DNA of 64,000 nt from Strongylocentrotus purpuratus (GCF_000002235.5 NW_022145596.1:660001-724000), one strand, 5' to 3'; counted from the first letter of the stretch, positions 24,069 through 35,300 are shown. Notes: generated from the sequence alone by a model not told the origin. Program-made: numbers and translations.

Positions 24069-25528
24069 TTTTTTTTTTTAATAACTTTTTACTTTTTGCT
24101 TCAATAGGATATATGGCATTTACATATTTGTATCATATACATTTTACTAATTTCGTTATTCTGTATGTTCAAATCCTTTTATATAACCTGGTTTGCAATT
24201 TTAGTTTGTTAAAATCGTATTTTGTAACTTTCTATATTTATTTATATTTTTATATTTGTATCATATACATTTTAATCATTTCGTTATTCTTTATAATCAA
24301 ATCCTTATTTATAACCTGGTTTGCAATTTTTTTTGTTTGTTAAAATCGAATTTTGTAATTTTCTATATTTATTTATATTTTGATATGTTGATGAAATGTA
24401 TATACTTGTTTGTGTCATGAAGGGCCTCAACGAAAACCAGTATTTGTTTGCTGATTGGGCTACCCTTCTTTTTAAAGATGTGTTATAAATAAATAAATAA
24501 AAAAAAAAATCAGCCCAACAAATCATTTTAGTGTCACATTTATCATAACACAGAGCATGAATAGAATGGCAAGAAATTACACCTGAACCCCACCCCCAAA
24601 ACGGTAAACAAAAAGAATGAAGGAAAGAAACATACCACATTGCTTTCAGTGAGAGATACACTATCATCTGATTCAAACTCACTGCTGTAGAGTGAAGAGC
24701 TATCTCTTCTTCCACTATGGGATGTAGCTGTGTAGAATGTATCTGATCTGTATCTGGAATCTGTGTGAAAAACAACAGTGCTTTCTAAATTGTAATTACC
24801 TATACATATTTAATGGAATAACTTACAAAGAATTATACATTAAGGCTTACACCTTACATATTCATTTTGAAATATACATCATAAATTGGAAATAATTACA
24901 AATACAAACAGCAAAATAATGAATATCAGTGCATGTAAAATTTTATATTATAGAATATAGATCAATGAAAAATGTCTAGAATGAGAACAAATAGAAGAGA
25001 TAGAAAAAGAAATAGAAGATGAAATGTTCAGCATTATTTTCAAAACTGCAATGGAAAGTATCATAGGGGTTATATGTCTAGATGATTAATAAAACTAAAG
25101 CCGTCACTTTTTGCTTTGGATTCAACAAATAATGTGCATCACATAACACTATCATAATATTGCACGTAAACATCTTTGAAATGCAGTTTGGAATTCAACT
25201 GTCTGAATAACCAACCTGTCATAATAAGATACTGAGTTCTACAACAGACATTAATGTTCTGTACTAATTCATTACCAAATGAAGACTTTGCTGTTGAATA
25301 GTGGCTTTCATAATCTTCTTCAACTGTGCCTGATGTTACCCTTCCAGAGGAGTATGACCTTTGACCCAGTACAAGAGATGGTATCTCAGCTGCTTCTGAT
25401 GAAGATGATGCTATGATGGTTTTGATCTCATCTTCAGATTCCAAGCTATCATTAGCAGTATGGAAGGAGCTTCTTGTACTGCTGCTACTACTGCTATCTC
25501 TACCCCTCCCTGCTCTAGAATGAAACAT
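18591..25528 (-). CDS. Uncharacterised Ser-rich, coiled-coil-like protein (7 exons, 323 aa)
   Basis: I do not recognise the function. Coding exons on the minus strand are 25528-25276, 24760-24636, 21982-21793, 21145-20997, 20383-20337, 19503-19398 and 18692-18591. All have GT/AG borders and compatible phases, giving 323 residues from ATG to TGA. A non-coding 5' exon is implied, because an acceptor lies 3 bp before the ATG. Residues 1-126 are Ser-, Tyr- and acid-rich and probably disordered. About 127-190 is a charged helix (LKSLRREKQEIRELK). Then come a Lys-rich linker, a CESC motif, a helical MEKDFMRSKHRHVYNQL and a conserved-looking end SDPKEIWKQLM. No signal peptide or membrane segment is seen. 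The architecture and length vaguely recall vertebrate C8orf48, but I hold that name at low confidence. Intron 2 carries a LINE, and several MITEs sit near its exons. Confidence 0.8.
18817..19014 (-). repeat. tRNA-derived SINE family B, truncated
   Basis: This copy shares the body with 10855-11122 (GCTTTAGCACGGCTGCCATA, CATTTCAAGGAATAAATTCC) and has an (AAT)n run at its plus-strand left end. The tRNA-like head is missing after TGCCAAAG. It lies in the last intron of the minus-strand gene. Confidence 0.8.
20432..20692. mobile_element. MITE with CRE-containing terminal inverted repeats
   Basis: Inverted ends of about 45 bp share TATAGAG, TGACGTCA, AAAATCTATTTT and AGAATTTC. The palindromic CRE/ATF motif TGACGTCA occurs once in each arm. 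The element starts about 50 bp upstream, in the gene's direction, of the 47-bp exon at 20383-20337. It has no coding capacity. Confidence 0.75.
20787..20938. mobile_element. Tc1/mariner-like MITE (TA-flanked)
   Basis: TIRs begin CAGTCAAACCTG on the left and end AGGTTTAACTG on the right, flanked by TA on both sides. A related full copy is at 57761-57933. Directly after it, 20941-20985 repeats the internal part in inverted form (TTTCAATGAGAACCATTTTT), so a second partial copy abuts the exon at 21145-20997. Confidence 0.75.
22164..23923 (+). CDS. LINE reverse transcriptase (N-terminally truncated ORF2)
   Basis: A single open frame runs from about 22164, with the first Met at 22484, to the TAA at 23923. 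It encodes a Jockey/CR1-type reverse transcriptase: ATGYDELSVKILK, NYRPVSILPILSKIIE, NQFGFRPKHSC, FIDLRRAFDTVNH, MGVPQGSILAPLLF and the catalytic YADDT. A thumb/C-terminal region follows (HLMYCCTVWSG, RLHKRAAYMI). This is target-primed reverse transcription machinery. The missing apurinic-type endonuclease at the N terminus means the copy is not autonomous. Confidence 0.9.
24127..24380. repeat. 128-bp tandem duplication in the LINE 3' UTR
   Basis: Two copies, starting at 24127 and 24255, share TTTGTATCATATACATTTTA, CATTTCGTTATTCT-like sequence, AACCTGGTTTGCAATTTT and TTCTATATTTATTTATATTT. The copies have diverged slightly. Confidence 0.8.
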
Positions 25529-25683
25529 GGTCTGTAAAACAGAAAGATGAAATGTTGTTACACAGAAAGAAAATTTCAGTAGATCTACCGGTATTCCAAA
25601 TTTCCACCAGTGCTTACTTATGACATAAAATACAGTCTTGCCCACGAAATACAAAGGAGCTGTGCTAGTACAAGTATAAGACA

Positions 25684-25870
25684 CTAGTACGCCCTGTCAT
25701 GGAATATGTGTGCACCGTTCACTCAAGACAACATAAGCAAGCTAGAAATGACACAATGCTGCAATGCTGCAATGAATGTCAGTGATCAAGTAGTGTTACA
25801 ACCATTCTTCAACACCTGCACTGGCAAGCACTTCAAGAACGCAGTGCTTCATTCAAGGTAGCAAAGTAGT
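25684..25870 (+). mobile_element. Relic of a LINE reverse transcriptase C-terminus
   Basis: The translation runs LVRPVMEYVCTVHS, then a stop-interrupted stretch, then VTTILQHLHWQALQERSASFKVAK. This matches the post-palm region common in CR1/L2/RTE-like LINEs (RPxLEYxxxVW; SVTxMLxxLxWxxLxxRR). It is decayed and partial, and lies just upstream of the minus-strand gene's coding start. Confidence 0.7.
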
Positions 25871-26331
25871 GCCTACATTGCCGAATGGTGATCGTGATGT
25901 TCTTCTTCTTCTTTGGGTTAAGTCTACCTCCTTCATAGTTGAAGATTCTTGCAGACTGATGCATGAGTGTGTGTGTGTGCTTACAAGAGCCAGGTGAATG
26001 GTGCAATGCTATTGACATGGTGAAAGTAAAAAGTTCCCGGACTTAGTTGTGGCCTCCCGTCAGACATTCACGGAAAGCATTCACGGATGTGGCACATACT
26101 GTTCCTGATGGCAGGTGTTCCAACTCCTCACAGTCCTGGGAAAGAAGGACTGCTTAATATTGTATATGATGCTTATTATTGAATATGTTGCTCAGTTCCA
26201 CTCACTCTACAAACCACAAAAAGATTTCATAATCAGACATAGCCCCTCGGCATTGCAACCACATACCATGGACACTCCCATAACTGGCACAAGTTCCTTA
26301 TTCTAATATGCAAGAATTGGAGCAGTATTGC

Positions 26332-26530
26332 AAAGACTGAAGACAAGACAAGCCAATGCAAAGTCAATGACAATGGCCATGGTAAAGGCAAATTGCTACT
26401 GCAAAGACAAAGACCTAGCTCGGCCTCGGGCCGGGCGGAGTGAAAACTCTGCATGCTGCTCGCCGCTTGAGCCCAGAGTTCTCCGATGGATGGCGATGTA
26501 GATACCGTTGACGCTGTCGTCCTGAACAAT
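26332..26530. repeat. About 200-bp direct repeat, copy 1
   Basis: It matches 26787-26983: both start AAAGACTGAAGACAAGAC, share GGCCATGGTAAA and CCGGGCGGAGTGAAA, and end GTTGACGCTGTCGTC. The two copies flank ATG/GAT microsatellites. The core is GC-rich, unlike its surroundings. Family unknown. Confidence 0.8.
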
Positions 26531-26577
26531 CATCATCATCATGATTGATGATGATGACGCTGTTGTCCCGAACAATC

Positions 26578-26578
<1 letters not shown>

Positions 26579-26609
<31 letters not shown>

Positions 26610-26726
26610 CTTAACGACCTATACTTAACGACCTATAGAAAGCCATTTATGTCACTTCGGCAGACTCACAGTGACAGTGCCGACGATCTCCGACCTGAGC
26701 GGAGGAAGGATACAAGAGAGAGATGG

Positions 26727-26786
<60 letters not shown>
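26579..26786. repeat. ATG/GAT microsatellites
   Basis: (ATG)n and (GAT)n runs lie at 26579-26610 and 26723-26786, separated by about 110 bp. Acidic or Met-rich open frames over them are repeat artefacts. Confidence 0.9.
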
Positions 26787-26788
<2 letters not shown>

Positions 26789-26983
26789 AGACTGAAGACA
26801 AGACAAGCCAATGCAAAGTCAATGACAATGGCCATGGTAAAAGCAAATTGCCAATGTAAAGACAAAGGCCTAGCTCGGGCCGGGCGGAGTGAAACCTCTG
26901 AATCTGCTCGCCGCCGCCGCCCGGGCCCAGAGTTCTCCGATGGATGGCGATGTAGATACCGTTGACGCTGTCGTCCCGAACAA
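26787..26983. repeat. About 200-bp direct repeat, copy 2
   Basis: This is the second copy of the block at 26332-26530, ending GTCGTCCCGAACAA. A short third fragment (GACGCTGTTGTCCCGAACAA) occurs at 26552-26575. Confidence 0.8.
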
Positions 26984-27470
26984 GGCCATGACAGTTAAGT
27001 TTTGGCAACTGCTCTAATCAAAATTATAATAAATTCTAATTGAAATAAATAGTAAGATAAAACAGAATTGATGAATTTAACAATGCTTTTCAAAGCTTTC
27101 AGCAAGCTGCTTCAAATCGAGGAGCAACCATCACTTCGTAATTCCCGGCACAGTAATGGAACTTTGCGATTTCTTCGTTGCCAGTTGAGTTTACAAAAAT
27201 AATCTTTATCTTCAAAAATAAAAATACACTTCAGAGTAATTAAATTATCCTTTCATAATTATTTAAAAATATTATGATATTTTAATGTTTGATTTTTTGA
27301 CAATAATAAACATAAATAAAGATTTTTTAAATGATTTTGTAGATATTACTGAAAGAGCCTCAAGATGGCAGCCCCCATGGAGTCTACTTCCCACACATGA
27401 TCCGAAAAGCGGAGGGACAACAACAGAGAGAGATTATTCGCAGGATGAATTAACCTGTTTAACCTTTTAA

Positions 27471-30400
27471 ATGGCGTTTGAAATATTACCACCATCACCT
27501 AATTGGTATTTACCAAGTGCTAGTTCTTGTAGTGAAGACGGTATCTTTGCTTTTGCCACAAAATCATCAATTTTGCTTCTTAATGTGACTGTTTCCCCTC
27601 CGACATTTGCTGGAAATTTGAGTGGGCACACAGAACGAGTGACGTCTGTCGCCTACTGCCGAGCCACCGGGGATGGAGGCACACGACTATGTGCTAGTGC
27701 TGGAGACGATGGAGTCATCAAGATTTGGGACACAAAAAGCAAGTCTGTTCTAATCGAGAAGAAATGCCAAGAGGTAAAGCAAACTTGTCTTGTTCTAATT
27801 TCTAAGTCATGGCAGTCACTCACCAGCTTTTTTGTCTTCAAAGACAAAGTCAAACAAAATCAAAGTTTCAAAATTTCAAACTGTTGATTTCTCATTAAAA
27901 ATTTCAGAATCGATGATGAAACTTTAAATATAGACACTAGTGTATTACCGTGATTACATAATTTCAGAGAGGCTAAATATGAGTTTAAAATTTTAGGTGC
28001 AATGGCCAATCACTGTCGACAGACGAGTGGTTAAATATCAAAGTCTTAATTGTAGAGTTTTTAAAAAAAAATCAATTTGTTAAACAGAAGAGTCAAAAAT
28101 ATACATATGGTAGCCTATATTGAAGAAGTCAAAATTATTGTGTTTGATTACATCCATAGAAAAGGTCACAACGGACTTTGAGTTTGGATTTCTTTTTTTT
28201 CAATATAGAATAAAATCACATCACTGGATTGGTCAAGGGCTAATCCTGACATCGTTGTAGCTGGAGATGAGAAAGGCTGTCTTATCTACTGGGACATCAA
28301 ATCTTCAAAGAAAGATGATGCAAAGCTGCTTAGACCTGATAAAGGTTATATCTACAGCCTAGCCTGCAGCCCTCATGACTCTAGAATTGTTGCTCTAGGG
28401 TACGTATTCTATCTTGAACTCTCGAACCTTCTATCACATTCATATTCAAACTTCATTCACTTCATGATCAATCAAATCTTCATAGATAGTTGGTTTGGCG
28501 GGAAGAAGGAAACACAGGGAAACATATCAGTTAAAGTTTCAGAAAAGTCCTCAAAATGTAGTTAACTCAATAATCCTCCACTGAAATGCATGTTAATTTT
28601 GGTCATTTGTAATGACAAACTTGTAAGATATAGAAATTGGGTTATATAATACAATCTAATGAGCTAATTCTGTCTATGTATCTATCAGGTACAAAGATGG
28701 GAAGATTCTCATTGTTGATGCACTTTCCAAGAAGAATCAGATTCTTCACAATCTAAGAGGTCATAATGATGAGGTTCAGTCCTTGACTTGGGCTCTATTC
28801 CTTGGTGAAGATGCATTCCTGAAGAACAAACCAGATGATGAAGATGCTGACAAGCCAGCAGAACCTGGATGCCTCCTTGTTTCAGGTAAAGATGAAAATT
28901 TGAAAAGCACCCTTTCCTGTTATCACAACATGTCACTCTTCATCTCTGAGCAATTCACTTTTTACTGTGAACTAAAGTTTAAGATTTCTATCCACCTTTA
29001 AACTAGATTTAGTAGGCAAGCTTTCACTCTCTCCTGTGGTTTTTCTCAAGCAAAGAGATTTGTCACATGGTTTCTTGCTGTCTGCTGCCTCAAGATCACT
29101 AGAGCACAGATAGGTGACAGTGACAAGCCAGAGTCCGTACTCAGTGAAGGATTAATCCTTTGAATCCAGATGGATTCTTTCACCTTTCTATGCCATAAAT
29201 GTGTTCCCAACACACAAGTCAATAATAGGCACACCATCCCATCCAGTATTATGTGCACTGCTGAATGAGGCAGGTATTTAATCTAAAGACTGCATTCTTT
29301 CAAATCTATCATTCTTTCTACAATGTTAGAGCTGTCTCTTTAACAGGAAGCTTGAACCTCTTGTTGTGATAACTCCAAGCAATGAAAGTTTCCTGTAAAT
29401 TACTTTTGATACCTTAATGTCCTTTGATAAGTTATTAATCCTCATTACCAAGTCCTTCGTACAGGACTTAAAGTCGTCAGTCCCCAGGGCAGCATCTCAC
29501 AAAACCATCATAAGTACAAGTTCACCGACATCCCATTGAAATGCGTGTATTAAGTTTAACCAAGAAGTTACCAGCTGGTAACTTCTTGGTCCAACACACG
29601 TTTCAATGGGATGTCGGTGAACTTTTACTTCTGACGGTTTCATGAAACGCTGCCCTGGTTGCTTAATTACAAGCACACACATGATTTTTTTAGCAGTCGG
29701 GTAAATCAAACAAACAATACTGTAGGATTGTAAATTTCACCTCCTGCATTTTATCTGATGAAGCAAAAAGAAAACTAAATAGGGTGGAATTATTATTTGT
29801 CTTCAGATATACCCTGTATATATTAATTCCAGAAATGAGGTAGAACCTTTCCTAGAATTAGTGAGGATTACAATGGGCCTGGTGTAAACATTTACAAGTT
29901 TCTTTTATGTGTATATGAGAACATGCATATATTATATCAAAGGTTTAACCCATACAATGCTATACAAGAGAACTCATGAATCTGCCTTTGAATACAAGAA
30001 GAACCTTTTAAAGCCCCACTGTCCTTCTTGTAGCTACTTGCTCCCTCTATATAGAAAACTTCCCCAATCGGTGCCTGTTGGTCCCCCATGATCCTCTTTT
30101 TCTTATGTTAATTGAGAGCTGAGTTAATGATATAGCCACCTGTCACAGTGAACTTGCTGGCTAGCTGGGTGGTCTAATCCCATCTGGTTAAACTAGTGCA
30201 GCCGGCCTTTAAAGTATTCTCCATTCTGATCTTCATCATACCAGGGAGTAGAGACAAGACCATTCGTATGTGGAGCACAGGTCAGGGTAAGCTTCTAAAG
30301 ATCATGAACCTTCCTCCAAGGGGAGGGGGAGGTCAACGAACTAGAGATAGAGGAGATGAAGGGGGCATGAAGTCAAGGGTGTGGATTTCATTGTACTGGC

Positions 30401-32370
30401 CTCAGGATAGACCTACACAACTTGTTTCAAGCTCACATGGGTAAGTGGGTAAAAGCACTGGTCAGCTAGTGACACAATGTATGTTGAGATCCAAATATGA
30501 TACCAGTATGATAAATAATAAGTTTGAGCCTTGAAAGTATCTCTTATTATGCCTCCATAGTATAAGGCATCATATACATTCCTAATCCAAATTAACAGAT
30601 CTCTTTTCCTGACATCTTCTTCAGTAGATATATATTCAGGTGAAAAAAAAATTTATTAGATAGTTTTTATTTTACAATGTATTATTTTTTAAATTGAAAT
30701 GATCATTTAGAGTAAAGATGCTTAATGGTACAAAATTGTGAGCCATTCCTGTAGGAGAGTACTTTCATATATTTTTCTGCAGATAGTTTTGTTAAAGTCA
30801 GTTACTTAATTTCCCAATAAATCAGTTGATTAATTAATCTGTCCATTATTCAGTTAATCAATCCATCAATCAATCCAGAAGTATATCTGCCATTCAGTCA
30901 GTTTGTTAATCAACCAACTCATCACTCAATATTTTGTTTCTAGTGGTGATGTGATCCTGTGGGACCTAAGCAAACCAAGCCAACCTAGATGGGAGATCCT
31001 TGGAGGACCAGGGGATTCTACTCATCAACGATCCGTCTTCAACATCAACGGAAGACAAGGTGACCTTGACAGAGTGATCACTACATCTATGGATAGACAG
31101 GTGAATCATTGTTTCCTTCTTTATAAACTACAAATATATGCTCCATTAGCTAAATACTTTAAAGACCATCAATACTACTGGGCCAGAAGGGAATAGACCA
31201 CACAGCGAGGTCACTGACAGGTGGCTATCTCATTAACTCAGCTCTCAACTAACATAAGAAAAAGAGGATCATGGGGGACCAACAGGCACCGATTGTGGAA
31301 GTTTTCTATATAGAGGGAGCAAGTAGCTACAAGTAGGACAGTGGGGCTTTAATACAAATAACGCATTTTGATCATCAATTATTTGCATATATCTTTTGGA
31401 AAAAGTCATTTAAATGGTGTGGATTGATGAAGATCTAAATTACCTTTTGATGTGAACAATCTTAATTTGGAAAAAAATAGTTATAGAAATACACATATAT
31501 TGACCTGAAAGATATAAGGTTTCTAGTGACTTGATTGAAAGGTATTAATTAGATTGATGCATATTATTTTGATATATAGCAGCAAGTTACTTTGTCATTA
31601 TCAGTTATCTTTGCATGACTAATCAGGGAAATGATTATTACCTGAACTTTTCTTCCTGTCTCCTTTTATTAAAGGTGATTTGCTGGAACCTGTCTACCCT
31701 CCAGTCAGAATGGAGTCTTCCAACCTTGGGTGGTTTTGTGTACAGTATAGCGCCCTCACCGCTAGACCCTGCTAGACTAGCCCTGGGTGTAGGAGACAAC
31801 ATGATACGAGTCTGGAACACCGGAGCTCGGGGCAAGACGTATGATGTCATCACACTTTGGCAGGGGATTAAGTCGAAGGTCACAGTGGTAAGAATACATC
31901 TTATCCTGATTCCAATATATATATGCAATTACTTGGTAAAACATAACAAACTAGAATCTTGCTCTTCTTTTCTATTCTCATCTCATTTCTCCTCCTTATT
32001 TATCATTTCATTCTGAATTTGAGAATAAGAAATAAAGGGAGGTAATTTCTTGTTTCAGATACAGAAGACTTCATTGAATTTGAAGCAAAAACTAGGGAGA
32101 TAAGACCAAATTAACTGAGTTTCCCCATTTGTTGAGTCATCATTAATCCACCCTAACTAAACTTCCTCTGACTTTCATTTTCAGTGTAATTTAATATCAA
32201 GCATGAAATTTGTATGAATTACGCAACATACACATATTGGAAATCAGTAAATCAATGTAAATGTTAATTTTCTGTCATGTGCAGGTCAGTTGGCATCCAG
32301 TCAGAGAGAATTCACTGGCCTATGGAACAGACGATGGGAGAGTTGGTATCTTTAATGTCTCAGTCCCCAA
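27471..32370 (+). CDS. GEMIN5: Gemin5 first WD40 propeller (exons 1-7)
   Basis: Residues 1 to about 447. The N-terminal PPSPNWY keeps the Trp-Tyr pair (human W14/Y15) that contacts the RNA cap or Sm site in published human structures. Repeats visible in order are [11 protein letters not shown]...[41 protein letters not shown]...[22 protein letters not shown]-type strands, [25 protein letters not shown]-like strands and [23 protein letters not shown]. The last of these may already belong to propeller two. Exon 4 encodes a Gly/Arg-rich loop ([12 protein letters not shown]). Exons 4 and 5 are tightly flanked by inverted MITE copies. Confidence 0.92.
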
Positions 32371-35300
32371 GTATGCATCCCATTTACTGTTATTTGTTTA
32401 ATATGATACTTGCTTCTGGATATTGTAGGAAAATAATTTTATAAAAAAAGACATCAGTCACTTCTACGATTCTTCTTTCCAAATGCTACCATTTATCTTA
32501 TGCTTATAAGGAAGGAAGTTCATACATTTTTAGAGTTCATACAAAATATGTGACACAAGGTAGCTGATTTTGTATACCTCCCTGATATGATAAAATGCTG
32601 AAAGCAAGATATAAGTTTGTTGAATGTTTATATCTTTTCAGCAAACCTCCTCAACAGTTCTGGACATTTCACAAGAAGACGATCTACTCCCTATGCTGGG
32701 GCCCTCCATGTCCTAAACCAGGTAAAACTCTAAATACAACTGACTTATTCTCAACTGACTGACTCCTGACGACGGATAGTCAACCTGTTCGAAACGTCGA
32801 GCCACTCCCGCCACTCCCGCCACTCATCCTCTCCAAGCGCTATTGTTCTCCTTAGAACTATAAGCTAAGAAAGATAACCAACAGTCTTTCTCAAGACTAC
32901 ACAAACAGTCCTTTTCAGGACTACACACCCTCAAGAAAGATTACAGAGAGTCCTTTTCAGGACTCCTCAATCCTCTCTCTCACATGGTGCACCCACAAGC
33001 CTACTGTATAACTGACTTATTGTTCTTTTGAGTGTTACACCTTTGTTTATGCATATGCCATCTTCATTTCTGGGGCCCGTTTCACAAAGCTTTTTTTCAA
33101 TGACAAATGACAAATATCAGTAGCAAATCTGCTGATAACCAATCAGAAGCAAGGATTTCAGTAGCTTATAACAACAACTGTCATTTGTCACTGATGACAA
33201 TTTTTGTGAAACACCCCCCCCCCCCCCCAGGTCTAACGAGAGCATTAACATGCTTATCCGTTTTGAAACATTGATATTTCATTTTGTTTGTGGATGATTG
33301 TGTCTCTATTTTCATTACTCTCGTTAATGTTTATGCCAGTTTTCAGTAGTGCAATGTTAACATGTTAATGATAAAAATTAAAACTTTCAAGGGGATAGGG
33401 GTCTCTGCTTTAAATGAAACTGCTGTAAAGAGTTGTGAGTAGGCAGAATAATTTCCCACTATTCTTGTCTTTCTGTTGGTATTTGACCTCATCCAGACTC
33501 TTTTACAGTCAAAACTGCCTGGTAGACAGGCTAGAACTTCTGATCTTGGCATGTATCCTAATCATATATCATACATGTATATATCGTCTCCTGGGTGGCA
33601 GAAGGTCGTTAGCTTGAATTTAAGGTTAAAAATGAAATATTAAGCAGAAAGGCGTTAGCACTAAATCACCACAAACTTGTATAAAACTGACTTATTTCTG
33701 AAGAAAAAGAATTGTGGCCGTGTTCTACTATAACATTTCTATTAGTCTTTTAAGTTTTAAACCAATTTTCTGAACGGAAAGCAGTTTAAATATAAAACAA
33801 ATGTTTAAATGCAAAAAATTAAAAAAGTAGTTTTCGAGTCGCTAACGCCCTTCTGCCAGCCGGCCGTCGATATTTGTAGATGCATGGCATTCCATGCTTT
33901 TGGTTACGATTTAACTGCTGTATGAAGAAGTACCTGTTTCATGTTTCATTCCAAGATGGCAGTCATTCCCAGGCCCACCATGTATACAGCTGTGGAGGTG
34001 AAGGGTTAATCTATCAACATAACCCTGCTAAGCTAGATCAGGAGAGTACCAACATCAATACCCTCATCAAACAGACAAACAACTATAAGGTGAGGTGTGC
34101 AATAATCAGAGCTGCCAACTAATACAGATTTTCCGTAATTGGTACGGAAATTAACGATCATTACAGAATTAAGGAATGTTGTCTAAAATTATGGATTAAA
34201 AAAAGAAAAAAAAGAAGATTTTTCGTAGCTAGTGCTGTGCAGTATGGTGGTATTCTCTAAATAGAAGCCATTTTTTCATGGAAAACTGATGTGTTGTCAT
34301 GGCGTGATAATTAATATTTAGCAACTTTGTGTGAGTAAAATCACAGAAATTTCAAACAATCATGTGCGCATGCGTCCACGCAGTGTTGGCATGCCTTTTT
34401 TTTTTAGATTCATAGCGCTGCTTAGGAAATTACTGATTTATTCCCAAAATTACTGATTTTGAGCCTTGTGATTTCTGATTTTCTGTTCTGGAGGTTGGCA
34501 GCTCTGAATAATGTAGTCTTAGACTAGTTACAATGATTAGTTATGGAATAAATATTGAAAAACATTACCAAAGACAATATTTGTGGTCTTGTAATCGTGT
34601 ATAATATATCCACGTAATGGGAATTGGACTACCTATATAATGTTTTTCAACAAACAAGATATTGAGTAATTCACTAAAAATTTCAAGATTGGTAATTTTA
34701 TCAAAATTGTACCTTTCCCAGTACAACGTCAGTATACATTTGTTATTTGCTCAATCAAGATCGTAATCATGTCAGATTGTAATTCTGTATTTCATGTTTT
34801 GTGGGGGATTTGTTAGGTGGATCAGCAGGTTTAGTAGTGTCATTTATCTGTGTATATCAGAGCAATTGTTATTATACTTACTGTATTGATAGATCCTGTA
34901 TTCCCCTGTAATATATAGTTTAAAATTCATGTTGACACCCCTATCTACTTGACTATCTTCTGGTTAAATCTTGATCTCTTTCTGTATCTCAGCATCTTTT
35001 ACCTCAGAGATCCGATGTTGCTTGGAGATTAGATGGAAGAGCTGTTGCCATTGGAAATGAGGATGGGTAAGTACTTTCATATTGTTTATGCATCGTTATT
35101 CCTTTTATAAGTCATAGTAATAAATTTACACAAAAATGATCAGTGTAACTAACAAAACATCTGACAATGCTGTAAATCCGGATTCCTGATTACATGACTG
35201 AAAAACAAAAAAGACTGAAAATGACGTCAATGTTACATTTTTAAAAAAGCACTAAACATATTAAAAAATGTTCTTGTCTTTTTAGATCAATTGAAGTATT

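Larger units (their letters stand above)
22022..24507 (+). mobile_element. 5'-truncated non-LTR retrotransposon (LINE, Jockey/CR1 group)
   Basis: The insertion is bounded by a 9-bp target-site duplication, AATCAGCCC, at 22013-22021 and 24508-24516. It ends in an (ATAA)n/A tail. It holds an open reverse transcriptase frame and a 3' UTR with a TTG microsatellite (about 24029-24068) and an internal tandem duplication of about 128 bp. The endonuclease ORF is absent, so the copy is 5'-truncated at about 2.49 kb. It is antisense to the host gene, in its second intron. The open frame and clean duplication suggest fairly recent insertion. Confidence 0.9.
25529..27470. other. Head-to-head intergenic region
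   Basis: This divergent region should contain the promoters of the minus-strand gene and of Gemin5. I see no clear TATA box near either start. It holds a LINE relic (25684-25870), a duplicated block (26332-26530 and 26787-26983), ATG/GAT microsatellites and, from about 27000, AT-rich unique sequence leading to the Gemin5 start. Confidence 0.6.

Noticed and set aside
23990-24343. 117-residue hydrophobic frame
   Set aside because: It runs over the TTG microsatellite and AT-rich 3' UTR of the LINE.
26541-26965. Acidic (poly-Asp) and Met/His-rich frames
   Set aside because: They are translations of ATG/GAT microsatellites and flanking duplicated repeat.
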